From: Planctomycetota bacterium | Lineage (GTDB): Bacteria > Planctomycetota > Phycisphaerae > Phycisphaerales > UBA1924 | NCBI GenBank assembly: GCA_018242625.1 | Contig: JAFEBO010000005.1 | Span: 62,001 to 126,000 of the forward strand | Length of the DNA stretch: 64,000 nt | Reading direction: 5' to 3' | In this document: positions 42,903 through 51,633 of the stretch, piece after piece | How the letters are laid out: each line of letters starts with the position of its first letter | How positions within the stretch are numbered: the stretch's first letter is position 1 | Position numbers and translations under genes: made by a program | Notes under the pieces: model-generated | What the model saw: the letters and a program-made list of their open reading frames with translations, nothing else | Database searches by the model: none | Told to the model about the DNA's origin: nothing

Positions 42903-43312
42903 TGCCGGGAGTACGCATGCACACGCGGGTGCAGAAAGCGGTCGGCGGGTATCTCTTTGTCCAGGGGGGCGCGATTATCGCTTTCTGGGCGCTGTACTGG
43001 ATCGTGCACACGTTTCGCGACCTGGTGACGTCTTCGGATCGTCAACAGAGCTTTTCGGCGTTGGCGGCGCCGGATCTGATGCTCGCGGCGCTCTCGATCG
43101 CGGCGGCGGAGACTTGGCGAAGGCAATGGAGAGTGGCGCAGCCGCTCGTTCTTTTGCAGGCCGGCGCTTCGATGTACGCGACGGTGCTGGCGCTTTCGCT
43201 GTGGAGCTCGGATCCGGCCAGGTGGCTGGTGGTTGTCACCATGATTCCGATGGGCGTGTGTGCCGCGCTGTGCGGATTGATCGCCTGGCGGAGCGGAGCA
43301 CGCGCGGCATGA
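42899..43312 (+). CDS. Small hypothetical membrane protein
   Basis: 137-aa protein with about four hydrophobic segments: YLFVQGGAIIAFWALYWIV, LAAPDLMLAALSIAAAE, LLQAGASMYATVLALSLW and WLVVVTMIPMGVCAALCGLI. No known family. It sits between the rluD-type gene (4-nt overlap) and the methyltransferase-like gene (4-nt overlap), so it is part of the same operon. ATG 42902 is an alternative start one codon later. Confidence 0.6.
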   Translation: MMPGVRMHTRVQKAVGGYLFVQGGAIIAFWALYWIVHTFRDLVTSSDRQQSFSALAAPDLMLAALSIAAAETWRRQWRVAQPLVLLQAGASMYATVLALSLWSSDPARWLVVVTMIPMGVCAALCGLIAWRSGARAA

Positions 43313-43854
43313 TTCCTCGCGCAACGCGCATCGCACGCGAAGCGCCGCCCGGGTGGAATCTCGTGAAGACGGGCGTCCAGATCGTTTTTTTCTGGGGCTT
43401 TTTTCTGTGGCTCGTTCCGGTGTTAGTCGCGCGAGTGCAAACCGCGATGAACTGGGACGGCGTGCTCGGCTTTCCATCGCGGCCGTGGCTGGGCGCGATG
43501 CTATTCGGCTTTGCGGGAAGCATCGGCCTCTGGAGCGCAGTCGTGATGGCGTGGCGGGGCGGAGGAACGCCGATGCCGACAGACGCTCCGCGAAAGCTCG
43601 TGATTTCCGGCCCGTATCGCTGGGTGCGCAATCCGATGGCGCTGGCGGGAATCACGCAGGGTGTGGCGGTCGGGCTCATGCTCGGTTCGTGGAGTGTGTG
43701 CGCGTACGCGATCTGCGGCGCGCTTATGTGGAACGCATTTGTGCGGCCGTGGGAAGAGGCCGATCTTGCGGCGCGATTCGGCGAAGAATTCGAACGATAT
43801 CGCGCAGCGGTGCGCTGCTGGCTGCCCCGCGTGCGGCCCTACACCGCACGGTGA
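43309..43854 (+). CDS. Isoprenylcysteine/phospholipid methyltransferase-like membrane protein
   Basis: 181-aa protein with about four transmembrane segments (VQIVFFWGFFLWLVPVLVA, WLGAMLFGFAGSIGLWSAVV, GVAVGLMLGSWSVCAYAICG). The family signature is in the C-terminal half: ISGPYRWVRNPMALAGI, then EEADLAARFGEEFERYRAAV and CWLPRVRPY. This matches the ICMT/PEMT fold that methylates lipid or cysteine substrates with S-adenosylmethionine; bacterial substrates are mostly unknown. ATG 43309 overlaps the upstream stop. Confidence 0.8.
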   Translation: MIPRATRIAREAPPGWNLVKTGVQIVFFWGFFLWLVPVLVARVQTAMNWDGVLGFPSRPWLGAMLFGFAGSIGLWSAVVMAWRGGGTPMPTDAPRKLVISGPYRWVRNPMALAGITQGVAVGLMLGSWSVCAYAICGALMWNAFVRPWEEADLAARFGEEFERYRAAVRCWLPRVRPYTAR

Positions 43855-43863
43855 CCGGGCTTC

Positions 43864-45315
43864 TCAAGAGACCGACGAGCGGACTACTTCCGCGCCGTTG
43901 AGGTACGGCCGAAGCGCCGCGGGAATGCGCACACTTCCGTCCTGCTGCTGATGGTTTTCCAGCAGCGGGATGAGGAAGCGCGGACTCGCGAGGACGGTGT
44001 TGTTGAGCGAATGGCAGAAAACTGTTTCGTGCTTGCCCCCGGCGGCCCCGGCGCGATATCGCATATTGAGGCGCCGGCACTGAAAGTCGTAGAGGCGGCT
44101 GGCGGAGTGGGTTTCGCCGAAATCGCCCTGCGGGCGGCCGTCCTTGTCGGGCTGGCCGCGCCCGGGCATCCAGCTCTCGATGTCGACCATGTCGGCGTTC
44201 TTTGGACCAAGATCGCCGGTGCAGCATTGGAGCAGGCGGTAGGGGATTTCGAGGCTCTGCAGAATCTCCTCGACAAACCCGATCATCTTCTTGTGCCAGG
44301 CGCGGCTTTCGGCCTCGTCGGCCTTGCAGATGACGACCTGCTCGACCTTGTCGAACTGATGAATGCGGTAGAGCCCGGCGGTGTCCTTGCCGGCCGCCCC
44401 GGCCTCGCGCCGGAAGCAGGTGCTGACTGTGACGTAGCGGAGGGGGAGCTGCGCTTCGTCCAGTATCTCGTTCATGTGCAGGCCCATGAGGCCCACTTCG
44501 CCGGTACCGGTGAGGTAGAGGTCGTGGCTGCCGACGCCCTTGTCGTCGGCCGCGTCGGGGTTTCGGCGCTGCGTTTCGGCGATGTGGTACGCCTGCTCCC
44601 GTCCGGCGGGGAAGAAGCCGGTGCCGATCATGGCTTCCTCGCGGACCAGAACCGGAACGCTGATTGGGGTAAAGCCGTGCCGATCGGTCATGAAGTCGGT
44701 CGCGTAGCGCAGCAGGGCCATGTGCAAACGCATGCCCATGCCCGTGAGAACGTAGCTTCGGGTGCCGGCGAGCTTGACGCCGCGTTCAAAGTCGGCCAGC
44801 TTGAGGTCCCGGACCAGTTCCTGGTGCGTCTTGGGCTTGAATCCGCGGTTCTCTTCGAATGACTTGGAAAGCTGGAATCCCGGGGGAGACCATCGCTTGA
44901 TTTCGACGTTGGACTCGCTGCCGGCCCCCACGGGCACATCGGCGTCGGGCGGGAGAGGCACCTGAAGGAGCAGAGATTGCAGCTGGGGCTCCAGGGCGGC
45001 CACCTGCGGCTCCAATTCGGAGATTTCGGCCTTGAGCTTTGCCGGTCGGGCTTTCAGTTCCTCAAGCTCACGCTGGATCCGCGTCGCCTCGTCGCCCGTA
45101 GCCTGTTTCAGCGAGCCGGACAGCTTGCCGATCAGTGGCCCGGATTCCTTCGCGATTTTGTTCTGTTCGGCGCGCAAATGCTCAATACGGGTGAGCAGGC
45201 GGCGTTTGTCCTCGTCCAGGGCGAGGATGCGGTCAATGTCGACCGGGATGTTTTTCGCCTTGGCGCCGGCCTTGTAGTTTCCTGGATTCTCGCGGAGCAG
45301 TCGAAGGTCGATCAT
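43864..45315 (-). CDS. serS: Seryl-tRNA synthetase
   Basis: 483-aa class II synthetase. MIDLRLLRENPGNYKAGAKA and the coiled-coil tRNA-binding arm (residues ~30-105) are followed by the catalytic core: motif 2 YVTVSTCFRREAGAAGKDTA and motif 3 near FLIPLLENHQQQDGSVRIPA. It is slightly longer than usual (about 430), the excess being in the catalytic half (YHIAETQRRNPDAADDKGVG region). It charges tRNA-Ser. The 3' end is 9 bp from the convergent methyltransferase-like gene. Confidence 0.95.
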   Translation of the reverse strand: MIDLRLLRENPGNYKAGAKAKNIPVDIDRILALDEDKRRLLTRIEHLRAEQNKIAKESGPLIGKLSGSLKQATGDEATRIQRELEELKARPAKLKAEISELEPQVAALEPQLQSLLLQVPLPPDADVPVGAGSESNVEIKRWSPPGFQLSKSFEENRGFKPKTHQELVRDLKLADFERGVKLAGTRSYVLTGMGMRLHMALLRYATDFMTDRHGFTPISVPVLVREEAMIGTGFFPAGREQAYHIAETQRRNPDAADDKGVGSHDLYLTGTGEVGLMGLHMNEILDEAQLPLRYVTVSTCFRREAGAAGKDTAGLYRIHQFDKVEQVVICKADEAESRAWHKKMIGFVEEILQSLEIPYRLLQCCTGDLGPKNADMVDIESWMPGRGQPDKDGRPQGDFGETHSASRLYDFQCRRLNMRYRAGAAGGKHETVFCHSLNNTVLASPRFLIPLLENHQQQDGSVRIPAALRPYLNGAEVVRSSVS

Positions 45316-45521
45316 GGCGGCGTTGGCTCGGGTTTGCGTGCGTATGGAATTGAACGCGGGGGGGATTCGGGGACTGGCTTCCCGGTGGCCCGAAAAGGCC
45401 CCGCATTCGTCCGGAAAGGGTCACTGTAGGTAGTTCGCCCCAACCTTCCGCAGAGTTAGTAGACTCCGGGCGACACAGGTGTGGCCGCCGTGCCGGCGGG
45501 GAAACAGGAGCAGACTGAGCC

Positions 45522-47156
45522 TTGGCGTCGTATTACCTCAAGCCGATCCGCGGCAGCGCCGCGATGATCCGACTCGGAAAAGACCCTGTCACAATCGGGC
45601 GACATCCCGACAACACGATTCCATTGTCCGACGATCTCTCCAGCCGCTTTCACTGCGCTGTCGAGCCCGACGGGCTGGGCGGATTCAGCGTTCGTGACCT
45701 TGGCTCGCGCAACGGAACAAAGGTGAACGACCAGCGGGTCAAGGAGGCCCGCCTCAAGGCCGGCGACGTGCTGAGAGTGGGGGCACACGAATTCGTGCTG
45801 ACCGAGGATTCCGAGAGCGATCGCGCGGGCCTGGTGGAGAGCAGCGAAGATAACGCGGCGCCGGAGCAGGAAGAGGCCGACAAGGGCTGGGCGGGTGTGC
45901 TGATCACCGTGATCGAAGAACTGCCCCCCAAGGACATGCCCGTCGAATCGCTCACGATCATCGAGGCGAGCGGCAGGCCCTCGGCGGCACTCTCGGGAAG
46001 CAGCGACGGACCGGCGGCGGTGCGCCTGCTGCTCCAGGCCGCGAGCAAATCACGCGCGACCGACATTCACATCGAACCCAAGTCGGACGTTTATCACGTC
46101 CGTATGCGCGTCGACGGGCAGATGGTTTCGATCGCCTCGCTCCCGGGCAGGGTGGGCGAGCTGGTCTTCGGGCTGGTGAAGACCGCCTGCCAGATGCGGT
46201 CGGCCGCCCGAGATGCGGTGCAGGAAGGGCATTTTTCCGCGAAGTTTTCCGATCGACGGGTCGAGTATCGCGTGAGCTTCACGCCCTCGGTGTACGGGCA
46301 GAAGCTTGTGCTGCGTGTGCTCGATGATCGATCCTCACCCAAGTCCATCACAGAACTGGGCATGGCCGGGTATATGTCCGACCGGGTCCGCCGCGTCTGC
46401 TCGCAGGACCACGGGCTGCTGCTCGTCGCCGGGCCGACGGGCTCGGGCAAGACCACGACGCTCTACACGGCGCTCCGCGAGATCGACCGGGAGTCGCGGA
46501 ACGTTGTGACGATCGAAGACCCGGTGGAATACCAGATCAGCAACGTCACGCAGATCCCGATCGACGAGACGAAGGGCAACAACTTCGGCACCCTGCTGCG
46601 ATCGGTGCTTCGCCAGGATCCCGACGTGATCCTCGTCGGCGAGATTCGTGATGAAGAGACCGCCCGCACCGCGATGCAGGCGGCTATGACCGGGCACCTG
46701 GTTTTCTCGACGGTGCACGCCAAGGACACGATCGCGGCGGTTTTCCGCATCCTCGACCTGAAGGTGGAGCCCTACCTCGTCGCGAACGCTCTGGACCTGG
46801 TTCTGGGCCAGCGACTCGTGCGGGTGCTCTGCGACCAATGCAAGCGGCCCACGGCCGTTTCGCCCGGCCAGGCAACGCGACTCGGGAAATACCTGGGCGG
46901 GAAGACGCAGATGTACGTCAGCACCGGTTGTCCGCGCTGCCTCCGGACCGGCTTCCGCGGCCGGCGGGCGGTTTATGAACTGCTGGATTTCAATGACGAA
47001 CTGCGGGACGTCGTGATGAAAGACGCGACGATCGCCGCCATGAAAAAGGTGATCGAGCAGGGGCTCTTTACCACGCTGGCGCAGTTCGGATGGCGTCTTG
47101 TCGCCGAAGGGGTGACGACGCTTGAAGAGGTCGACAAGGTCGCGGGACAGGGCTGA
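45522..47156 (+). CDS. GspE/PilB-type secretion ATPase with N-terminal FHA domain
   Basis: 544-aa protein. Residues ~1-95 are a forkhead-associated (phosphothreonine-binding) domain: VTIGRHPDNT (G26, R27), SSRFHCAV (S41, H44) and DLGSRNGTKVND (N64, G65). After a ~60-residue linker the ATPase N2 domain appears (ASKSRATDIHIEPKSDVYHV), then Walker A GPTGSGKTTT (~303-312), QDPDVILVGEIRDEETA, MTGHLVFSTVHAKD, and a four-cysteine zinc site CDQC...CPRC (~436-473). It drives pilus or type II secretion assembly. FHA replaces the usual GspE N-terminal domain. TTG at 45522 has GGAG about 12 nt upstream. Confidence 0.9.
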   Translation: MASYYLKPIRGSAAMIRLGKDPVTIGRHPDNTIPLSDDLSSRFHCAVEPDGLGGFSVRDLGSRNGTKVNDQRVKEARLKAGDVLRVGAHEFVLTEDSESDRAGLVESSEDNAAPEQEEADKGWAGVLITVIEELPPKDMPVESLTIIEASGRPSAALSGSSDGPAAVRLLLQAASKSRATDIHIEPKSDVYHVRMRVDGQMVSIASLPGRVGELVFGLVKTACQMRSAARDAVQEGHFSAKFSDRRVEYRVSFTPSVYGQKLVLRVLDDRSSPKSITELGMAGYMSDRVRRVCSQDHGLLLVAGPTGSGKTTTLYTALREIDRESRNVVTIEDPVEYQISNVTQIPIDETKGNNFGTLLRSVLRQDPDVILVGEIRDEETARTAMQAAMTGHLVFSTVHAKDTIAAVFRILDLKVEPYLVANALDLVLGQRLVRVLCDQCKRPTAVSPGQATRLGKYLGGKTQMYVSTGCPRCLRTGFRGRRAVYELLDFNDELRDVVMKDATIAAMKKVIEQGLFTTLAQFGWRLVAEGVTTLEEVDKVAGQG

Positions 47157-47166
47157 TGCCGTGTTT

Positions 47167-47955
47167 TTACAACGCGCCGGCTTCTTTCCATGCGGGAAAC
47201 TTCCCGCGCCAGCTGTCGAGCGGGCCGCGATCGATCGCGACACTGAGCACCTGCTCTTTGCCGCCGGCCTCGGCGAGCACTTCTCCCATCGGACCCAGGG
47301 CCATCGAGGCGCCCGGGTACCTGAGCGCGGGGTCGTTCCCGGCCCGGTTCACCCCGAGCACAAACGCCTGATTCTCAATCGCGCGAGCGGCGAGCAGCGT
47401 CCGCCAGTGCTGCACGCGCGTGTCGGGCCAGTTGGCGCACACCAGGAACATCTCGGCGCCGGCGGCCAGCCCGCGCCGAAAAAGTTCCGGAAACCGAAGG
47501 TCGTAGCAGATCAGCGGGCAGACACGGATCGAAGCGGACCCGTCCGACCAATCGAAGGTGGTCACTTTGTCGCCGGGGGTGAAGCAGTCGCTCTCGCGTT
47601 TTCCCACCGGGCCGAGACTGAAAGGATGGACCTTGTCATACTCGGCCAGAATTTCGCCTCCCGGACCCACCGTCGTCGCGCGGTTCCGGCCCCGACCGTC
47701 CTGGCCGAGAACGGTGCGGCAGGCGTGGACGTACAGGCGACCGGACGCGGCGAGGCGCCTTTGAAACTCGAGTGTGGCGCCATCGCTGTCCGGGCTCGAG
47801 AGCAGGTCGATCGTAAATCCGGTATCGAAAACTTCCGGGAGAATCACAAGATCGTGCGGCTCCGGCCGGACTTCCGCGACGAGCTCAAGCACGCGGTCAT
47901 AGTTGGCTTTCTTCTCTTTCCAGCGGATATCCAGTTGCACCAGGTGAGCGCGCAT
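47167..47955 (-). CDS. Carbon-nitrogen hydrolase (omega-amidase/nitrilase family)
   Basis: 262-aa protein with the Glu-Lys-Cys triad: LVILPEVFDTGF (Glu), EYDKVHPFSLG (Lys) and CPLICYDLRFPELF (Cys). YDKVHPFSL and the overall length suggest the Nit2/YafV omega-amidase branch that removes transamination by-products such as alpha-ketoglutaramate; a general amidase cannot be excluded. The start is set at 47955 (MRAHLVQLDIRW) rather than 48039: reverse-strand TACCCT (47967-47962) is 6 nt upstream. Confidence 0.87.
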   Translation of the reverse strand: MRAHLVQLDIRWKEKKANYDRVLELVAEVRPEPHDLVILPEVFDTGFTIDLLSSPDSDGATLEFQRRLAASGRLYVHACRTVLGQDGRGRNRATTVGPGGEILAEYDKVHPFSLGPVGKRESDCFTPGDKVTTFDWSDGSASIRVCPLICYDLRFPELFRRGLAAGAEMFLVCANWPDTRVQHWRTLLAARAIENQAFVLGVNRAGNDPALRYPGASMALGPMGEVLAEAGGKEQVLSVAIDRGPLDSWRGKFPAWKEAGAL

Positions 47956-48016
47956 GAAGCAAGGGTAGTGAGTTGGCGGCGGGGGATGGGGTCGTCCGGC
48001 GGTCGTACCCTTTAAC

Positions 48017-48715
48017 GTGCGGGATTCCACGATGGACAAGACCGCGTGGCCGCCCTTGATATGGCTGGCCAGCCGCTCGCCCCGGCGCAGGCAGTTTCTG
48101 ACCGAGGCTGGGTGGTCTCATGTCGCCGAACACCCCGGATTTGAAGATTCGGACCTCGGGTCGGGGCACGGTCCGGCATCGGAGTGGGTGGCGTCGCTCG
48201 CCTACTTGAAAGCGGCTGCCGGCGCCGCGATGGCATCGAAATGCCGCGCCGATACAGTCCTTGCTCTCGGCGCCGACACGACCTGCGTGCACGAGGGAAA
48301 AATGCTTGGAACTCCTCGCAGCGGGGATGAAGCGAGGGAAATGCTGAAAGGCTTTCGGGATGGCTGGCACGAAGTTCAAACGGGCGTTGCGCTTCTATTG
48401 GTCCAGCCCGGCTTCTGGACTCTTCGCCCTGAGCGCAGCATCTTCGTGAGCGGCGCGCGTGTGGAGTGGGGGAGCGTGAGTGACGAACAGATCGAGCAGT
48501 ACGTTCAGAGCCGGGGATGGGAAGGAAAAGCGGGCGGCTACAACCTGCGTGAGCGCGTCGAGGCGGGCTGGCCGATCCGTTGCCAGGGGGACCCCACGTG
48601 CGTGATGGGGCTGCCGATGGGTGCGCTGCGTGCAAAGATCCGCATGCTCGAATCTGCATGGAGCGCGCCTGAAAGCCGGCATCCGGTGGCCCGGGCGAAC
48701 GGAGGTGGCGCGTGA
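48017..48715 (+). CDS. Maf-like nucleotide pyrophosphatase
   Basis: 232-aa Maf/Ham1-type house-cleaning enzyme. LASRSPRRRQFLTEAGW is the substrate-loop signature; LALGADTTCVHEGKMLGTP with the catalytic aspartate, then GDEAREMLKGF, and C-terminal GWEGKAGGYNLRERV. It hydrolyses non-canonical or m5-type NTPs. It is the first gene of an operon with a membrane protein, lpxK and hldE. GTG 48017 is chosen because TACCCT (48006-48011) is 5 nt upstream; ATG 48032 is an in-frame alternative. Confidence 0.87.
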   Translation: MRDSTMDKTAWPPLIWLASRSPRRRQFLTEAGWSHVAEHPGFEDSDLGSGHGPASEWVASLAYLKAAAGAAMASKCRADTVLALGADTTCVHEGKMLGTPRSGDEAREMLKGFRDGWHEVQTGVALLLVQPGFWTLRPERSIFVSGARVEWGSVSDEQIEQYVQSRGWEGKAGGYNLRERVEAGWPIRCQGDPTCVMGLPMGALRAKIRMLESAWSAPESRHPVARANGGGA

Positions 48716-49086
48716 ATTCCACCTTGCCGCTCCTTCCCGGTTATGTGGTGCTTCCTGTCGCCCTGGTGCTTTTGATCGCGGTCGCGATCAACCTGCTGCT
48801 GCTTCTGAATTCCGAGATGCCTCCCAGCCGCCGGCGAATCCGGATCGCGACCGGCTGGCTCATGCTGATCCTTGTACCGCTCGGCGCCGCCGCTTTCGGT
48901 GTGGTGTCACCCGCAGACCCGCGTGCTTTCGTCCTGGTCTGGACGCTGGTGGTTTCAATACTGCTCATCCTGATCGTTCTTTCGCTGCTCGATATCGCCA
49001 ACACCGCCCGGCTGCACCGGCGGGAGCGCGAAGCTCTCAAGCGGGATACGGAGTCCCAGGGCGACGGGGGGCGGCGGGATGGCTGA
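48712..49086 (+). CDS. Small hypothetical membrane protein
   Basis: 124-aa protein with three hydrophobic segments (YVVLPVALVLLIAVAINLLL, IATGWLMLILVPLGAAAFG, FVLVWTLVVSILLILIVLSL) and a charged C-terminus (ARLHRREREALKRD). No family recognised. It overlaps Maf by 4 nt (GTGA) and lpxK by 8 nt, so it is embedded in the lipid A/heptose operon and may be a lipopolysaccharide-related membrane factor; this is inference from position only. Confidence 0.6.
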   Translation: MNSTLPLLPGYVVLPVALVLLIAVAINLLLLLNSEMPPSRRRIRIATGWLMLILVPLGAAAFGVVSPADPRAFVLVWTLVVSILLILIVLSLLDIANTARLHRREREALKRDTESQGDGGRRDG

Positions 49087-50134
49087 CTCTCCCATGCCCT
49101 TTGCCCTGCGATTCCTGGCGGGCCCGGTCTCGGGCATCTACCGGCGCATCATCGAAGCTCGAAACGCCCAGTTCGATGCGGGGCAGGGGGTTGTTGAGCT
49201 TGATCGGCCGGTCATCAGCGTCGGAAACCTGAGCGTGGGCGGCACGGGGAAGACACCCGCGGTGCGGGCGATCGCCCGGACGTTGCTGGAGTCCGGTCAT
49301 CGCCCGGTCATCGCAATGCGAGGCTACGGCAAGGGATCGGGCGAGAGCGACGAGGCGGAGGAGTATCGCCTGGAACTTCCGGACGTTCCGGTCGTTGCGC
49401 AGGCCGACCGCCTCTCCGGATTGCTCCATCACTTCGCCACGCCGCGAGGGGAATCGACCGACTGCGTCGTGCTCGATGATGGCTTCCAGCACCGGCGCAT
49501 CGCGAGAACGGCGGACATCGTGCTGCTCGATGCGACTCGGGATCCGTTCAAGGATCGGCTTCTGCCGCGCGGCTGGCTTCGCGAGCCCGTGAGTTCACTG
49601 AAGCGTGCGAGCTTTGCGATCATCACACATGCGGAAAGGGCCCAGCCCACCGATGTGCGGGCGATGCAGCAGGCGGTGCGGGAGATCAACAGTGGGATCG
49701 GGGTTGCTGTTTGCAGGCACGCGTGGATGGCCCTCCGTGTGCACGACCGGGAAGGCGAGCGTGAGGAGCCGGTTTCGTGGCTCAAGGGCAAGGCGGCACT
49801 CGGGGTCTGCGGCATCGGCAATCCGCAGGCGTTTTTGTCATCCGTCCGCGAGCACACGGGCTCTGCGCCGGCTGAATTCATCCGTCCGGACCATGATCCA
49901 TTCGACCGTTCCACGATCCGGAAATTGCTCTCTGTCGCGGCCGTGAAGAGCGGAGTGATCGTGACAACCGGGAAGGACTGGGTGAAACTCCGCCGCGTCC
50001 GGTCCGACGCATGGCCGTGTCCGGTCGCCGTTCCCCGGCTTGAGTTGAGATTTGATGTCGGATGGGAAGACCTGAAGCGGCATGTGCTCGACGCCGGGGG
50101 GAGCGGCGGGGACGACGAATCGAGCGAAGAATAG
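49079..50134 (+). CDS. lpxK: Tetraacyldisaccharide 4'-kinase
   Basis: 351-aa membrane-associated kinase of lipid A synthesis that phosphorylates the 4' position of the disaccharide intermediate. VISVGNLSVGGTGKTPAVRA carries the P-loop, followed by RPVIAMRGYGKGSG, VLDDGFQHRRIARTADIVLL (DDGFQH signature) and LLPRGWLREP. The N-terminal segment FALRFLAGPVSGIYRRII includes the membrane-contact helix. Its presence indicates a lipid-A-containing outer membrane. hldE starts 5 bp downstream. Confidence 0.93.
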   Translation: MADSPMPFALRFLAGPVSGIYRRIIEARNAQFDAGQGVVELDRPVISVGNLSVGGTGKTPAVRAIARTLLESGHRPVIAMRGYGKGSGESDEAEEYRLELPDVPVVAQADRLSGLLHHFATPRGESTDCVVLDDGFQHRRIARTADIVLLDATRDPFKDRLLPRGWLREPVSSLKRASFAIITHAERAQPTDVRAMQQAVREINSGIGVAVCRHAWMALRVHDREGEREEPVSWLKGKAALGVCGIGNPQAFLSSVREHTGSAPAEFIRPDHDPFDRSTIRKLLSVAAVKSGVIVTTGKDWVKLRRVRSDAWPCPVAVPRLELRFDVGWEDLKRHVLDAGGSGGDDESSEE

Positions 50135-50139
50135 AGCGG

Positions 50140-51627
50140 ATGGACACGCTCCTTGCACATCTTGAAAAGTGGAAGTCCTTCACGGCTCTGGTGGTGGGCG
50201 ACCTCATGCTGGACGAGATTTTGTACGGCGATGCCGAGCGGCTATCGGCCGATGCGCCGGTGCCGATCCTCCATGTTCGCCGCAAGGAACACCGACCGGG
50301 CGGGGCGGCGAACGTGTGTCTCGATCTTGTGGCGCTCAAAGGTCAGGTGATCGCGATCGGTGTGGTGGGGGACGATCAGGCCGGGGGAGTTCTGCGTCGC
50401 GAACTGCGTGCGCAGGGCGTGAGCGACGAGGGCATCGAGGTCGATACCTCGCGGCCCACCACGATCAAGCAGAATCTGGTCGGCCTTGCGCAGGCGCGCC
50501 ACCCGCAGAAGATGTTCCGGCTGGACTTTGAATCGCGTGAGCCGGTTTCGAGCGAGGTCGCGGGACGGATCCTGGCGAGGGTGCGTGCTTTGATCGGGCG
50601 CGTCGATGTGGTCTGCATCGAGGACTACGCCAAGGGTGTCTGCACGGAAGAAGTCTGCCAGGGCGTGATCAGGATCGCGCGTGAAGCGGGCAAGGAAGTG
50701 CTGGTCGATCCGGCGAAGATCGCGACGTACGCGAAGTACCGAGGCGCGACGAGCATGACGCCCAACCGCACTGAGGCGGAGTTCGCTACCGGCCTGCGCA
50801 CGCACGGCGACGGCTCCGCGGAGCACAACACACTGCTCGCCAGGCAGCTTCAGAAAGATGCGGACCTGCAGGCGTCGATCATCACGCTCGACCGTCACGG
50901 CGCGCTGCTGCTCGAAAAGGGCAAGGACGCGCTGGCCGTGCCGACGGTGGCGAGGAAGGTCTACGACGTCACGGGCGCCGGCGACATGATGCTGGCGGCT
51001 CTCGCGGCGGCCCGGGCGAACGGCATCGACTGGCCGGACGCCGTGCGATTCGCCAATGCCGCGGCCGGGCTGGAGGTGGAAGTCTTCGGCGTGCAGCCGA
51101 TCCCGCTCGAGCAGGTGCATCACGCCGTGCTCGAACTCGCGGGCAACGCCAGCGGAAAACTGCGCACGATGCAGCAGTTGCTCGTCGAGGTGGCCGCCCG
51201 GCGTCGCGCCGGGCAGAAGATCGTGTTCACCAACGGGTGTTTCGACGTGCTGCACGCCGGGCACGTCGCGCTGCTCGATCAGGCCGCCAAGCACGGCGAT
51301 TTCCTGGTGGTGGGCCTGAACGACGATGCTTCCGTGAAGCGGCTCAAAGGCCCAACGCGTCCGGTGAACACGCAGGACGATCGTGCGAAAGTGCTCGGGT
51401 CGCTCGGGAGCGTCGGTTCCGTGGTGTTCTTTGCCGAGGACACGCCGATCAGGCTCATCGAGGCCGTGAAACCGGATGTGCTTGTGAAGGGCGGCGACTA
51501 CACCGTCGACAAAGTGGTTGGACACGAAGTGGTCGAGAAGAGCGGCGGGCGCGTCGTGCTGATCGATCTCGTGGAGGGTCGCAGCACCACGAACACGATC
51601 AAAAAGATGCAGTCGAGCAAGCCCTGA
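50140..51627 (+). CDS. hldE: Bifunctional heptose kinase/adenylyltransferase
   Basis: 495-aa protein making ADP-heptose for the lipopolysaccharide core. The N-terminal ribokinase-like domain (residues 1-~320) has VVGDLMLDEILYGDAERLSA, RPGGAANVCLDLVALKG and the GAGD-type VTGAGDMMLAALAAARANG. The C-terminal cytidylyltransferase-like domain starts near IVFTNGCFDVLHAGHVALLD with the HxGH motif, then VGLNDDASVKRLKGPTRPV. A longer reading from 50062 is discarded in favour of ATG 50140, 5 bp after the lpxK stop. Confidence 0.95.
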   Translation: MDTLLAHLEKWKSFTALVVGDLMLDEILYGDAERLSADAPVPILHVRRKEHRPGGAANVCLDLVALKGQVIAIGVVGDDQAGGVLRRELRAQGVSDEGIEVDTSRPTTIKQNLVGLAQARHPQKMFRLDFESREPVSSEVAGRILARVRALIGRVDVVCIEDYAKGVCTEEVCQGVIRIAREAGKEVLVDPAKIATYAKYRGATSMTPNRTEAEFATGLRTHGDGSAEHNTLLARQLQKDADLQASIITLDRHGALLLEKGKDALAVPTVARKVYDVTGAGDMMLAALAAARANGIDWPDAVRFANAAAGLEVEVFGVQPIPLEQVHHAVLELAGNASGKLRTMQQLLVEVAARRRAGQKIVFTNGCFDVLHAGHVALLDQAAKHGDFLVVGLNDDASVKRLKGPTRPVNTQDDRAKVLGSLGSVGSVVFFAEDTPIRLIEAVKPDVLVKGGDYTVDKVVGHEVVEKSGGRVVLIDLVEGRSTTNTIKKMQSSKP

Positions 51628-51633
51628 GGCCCC

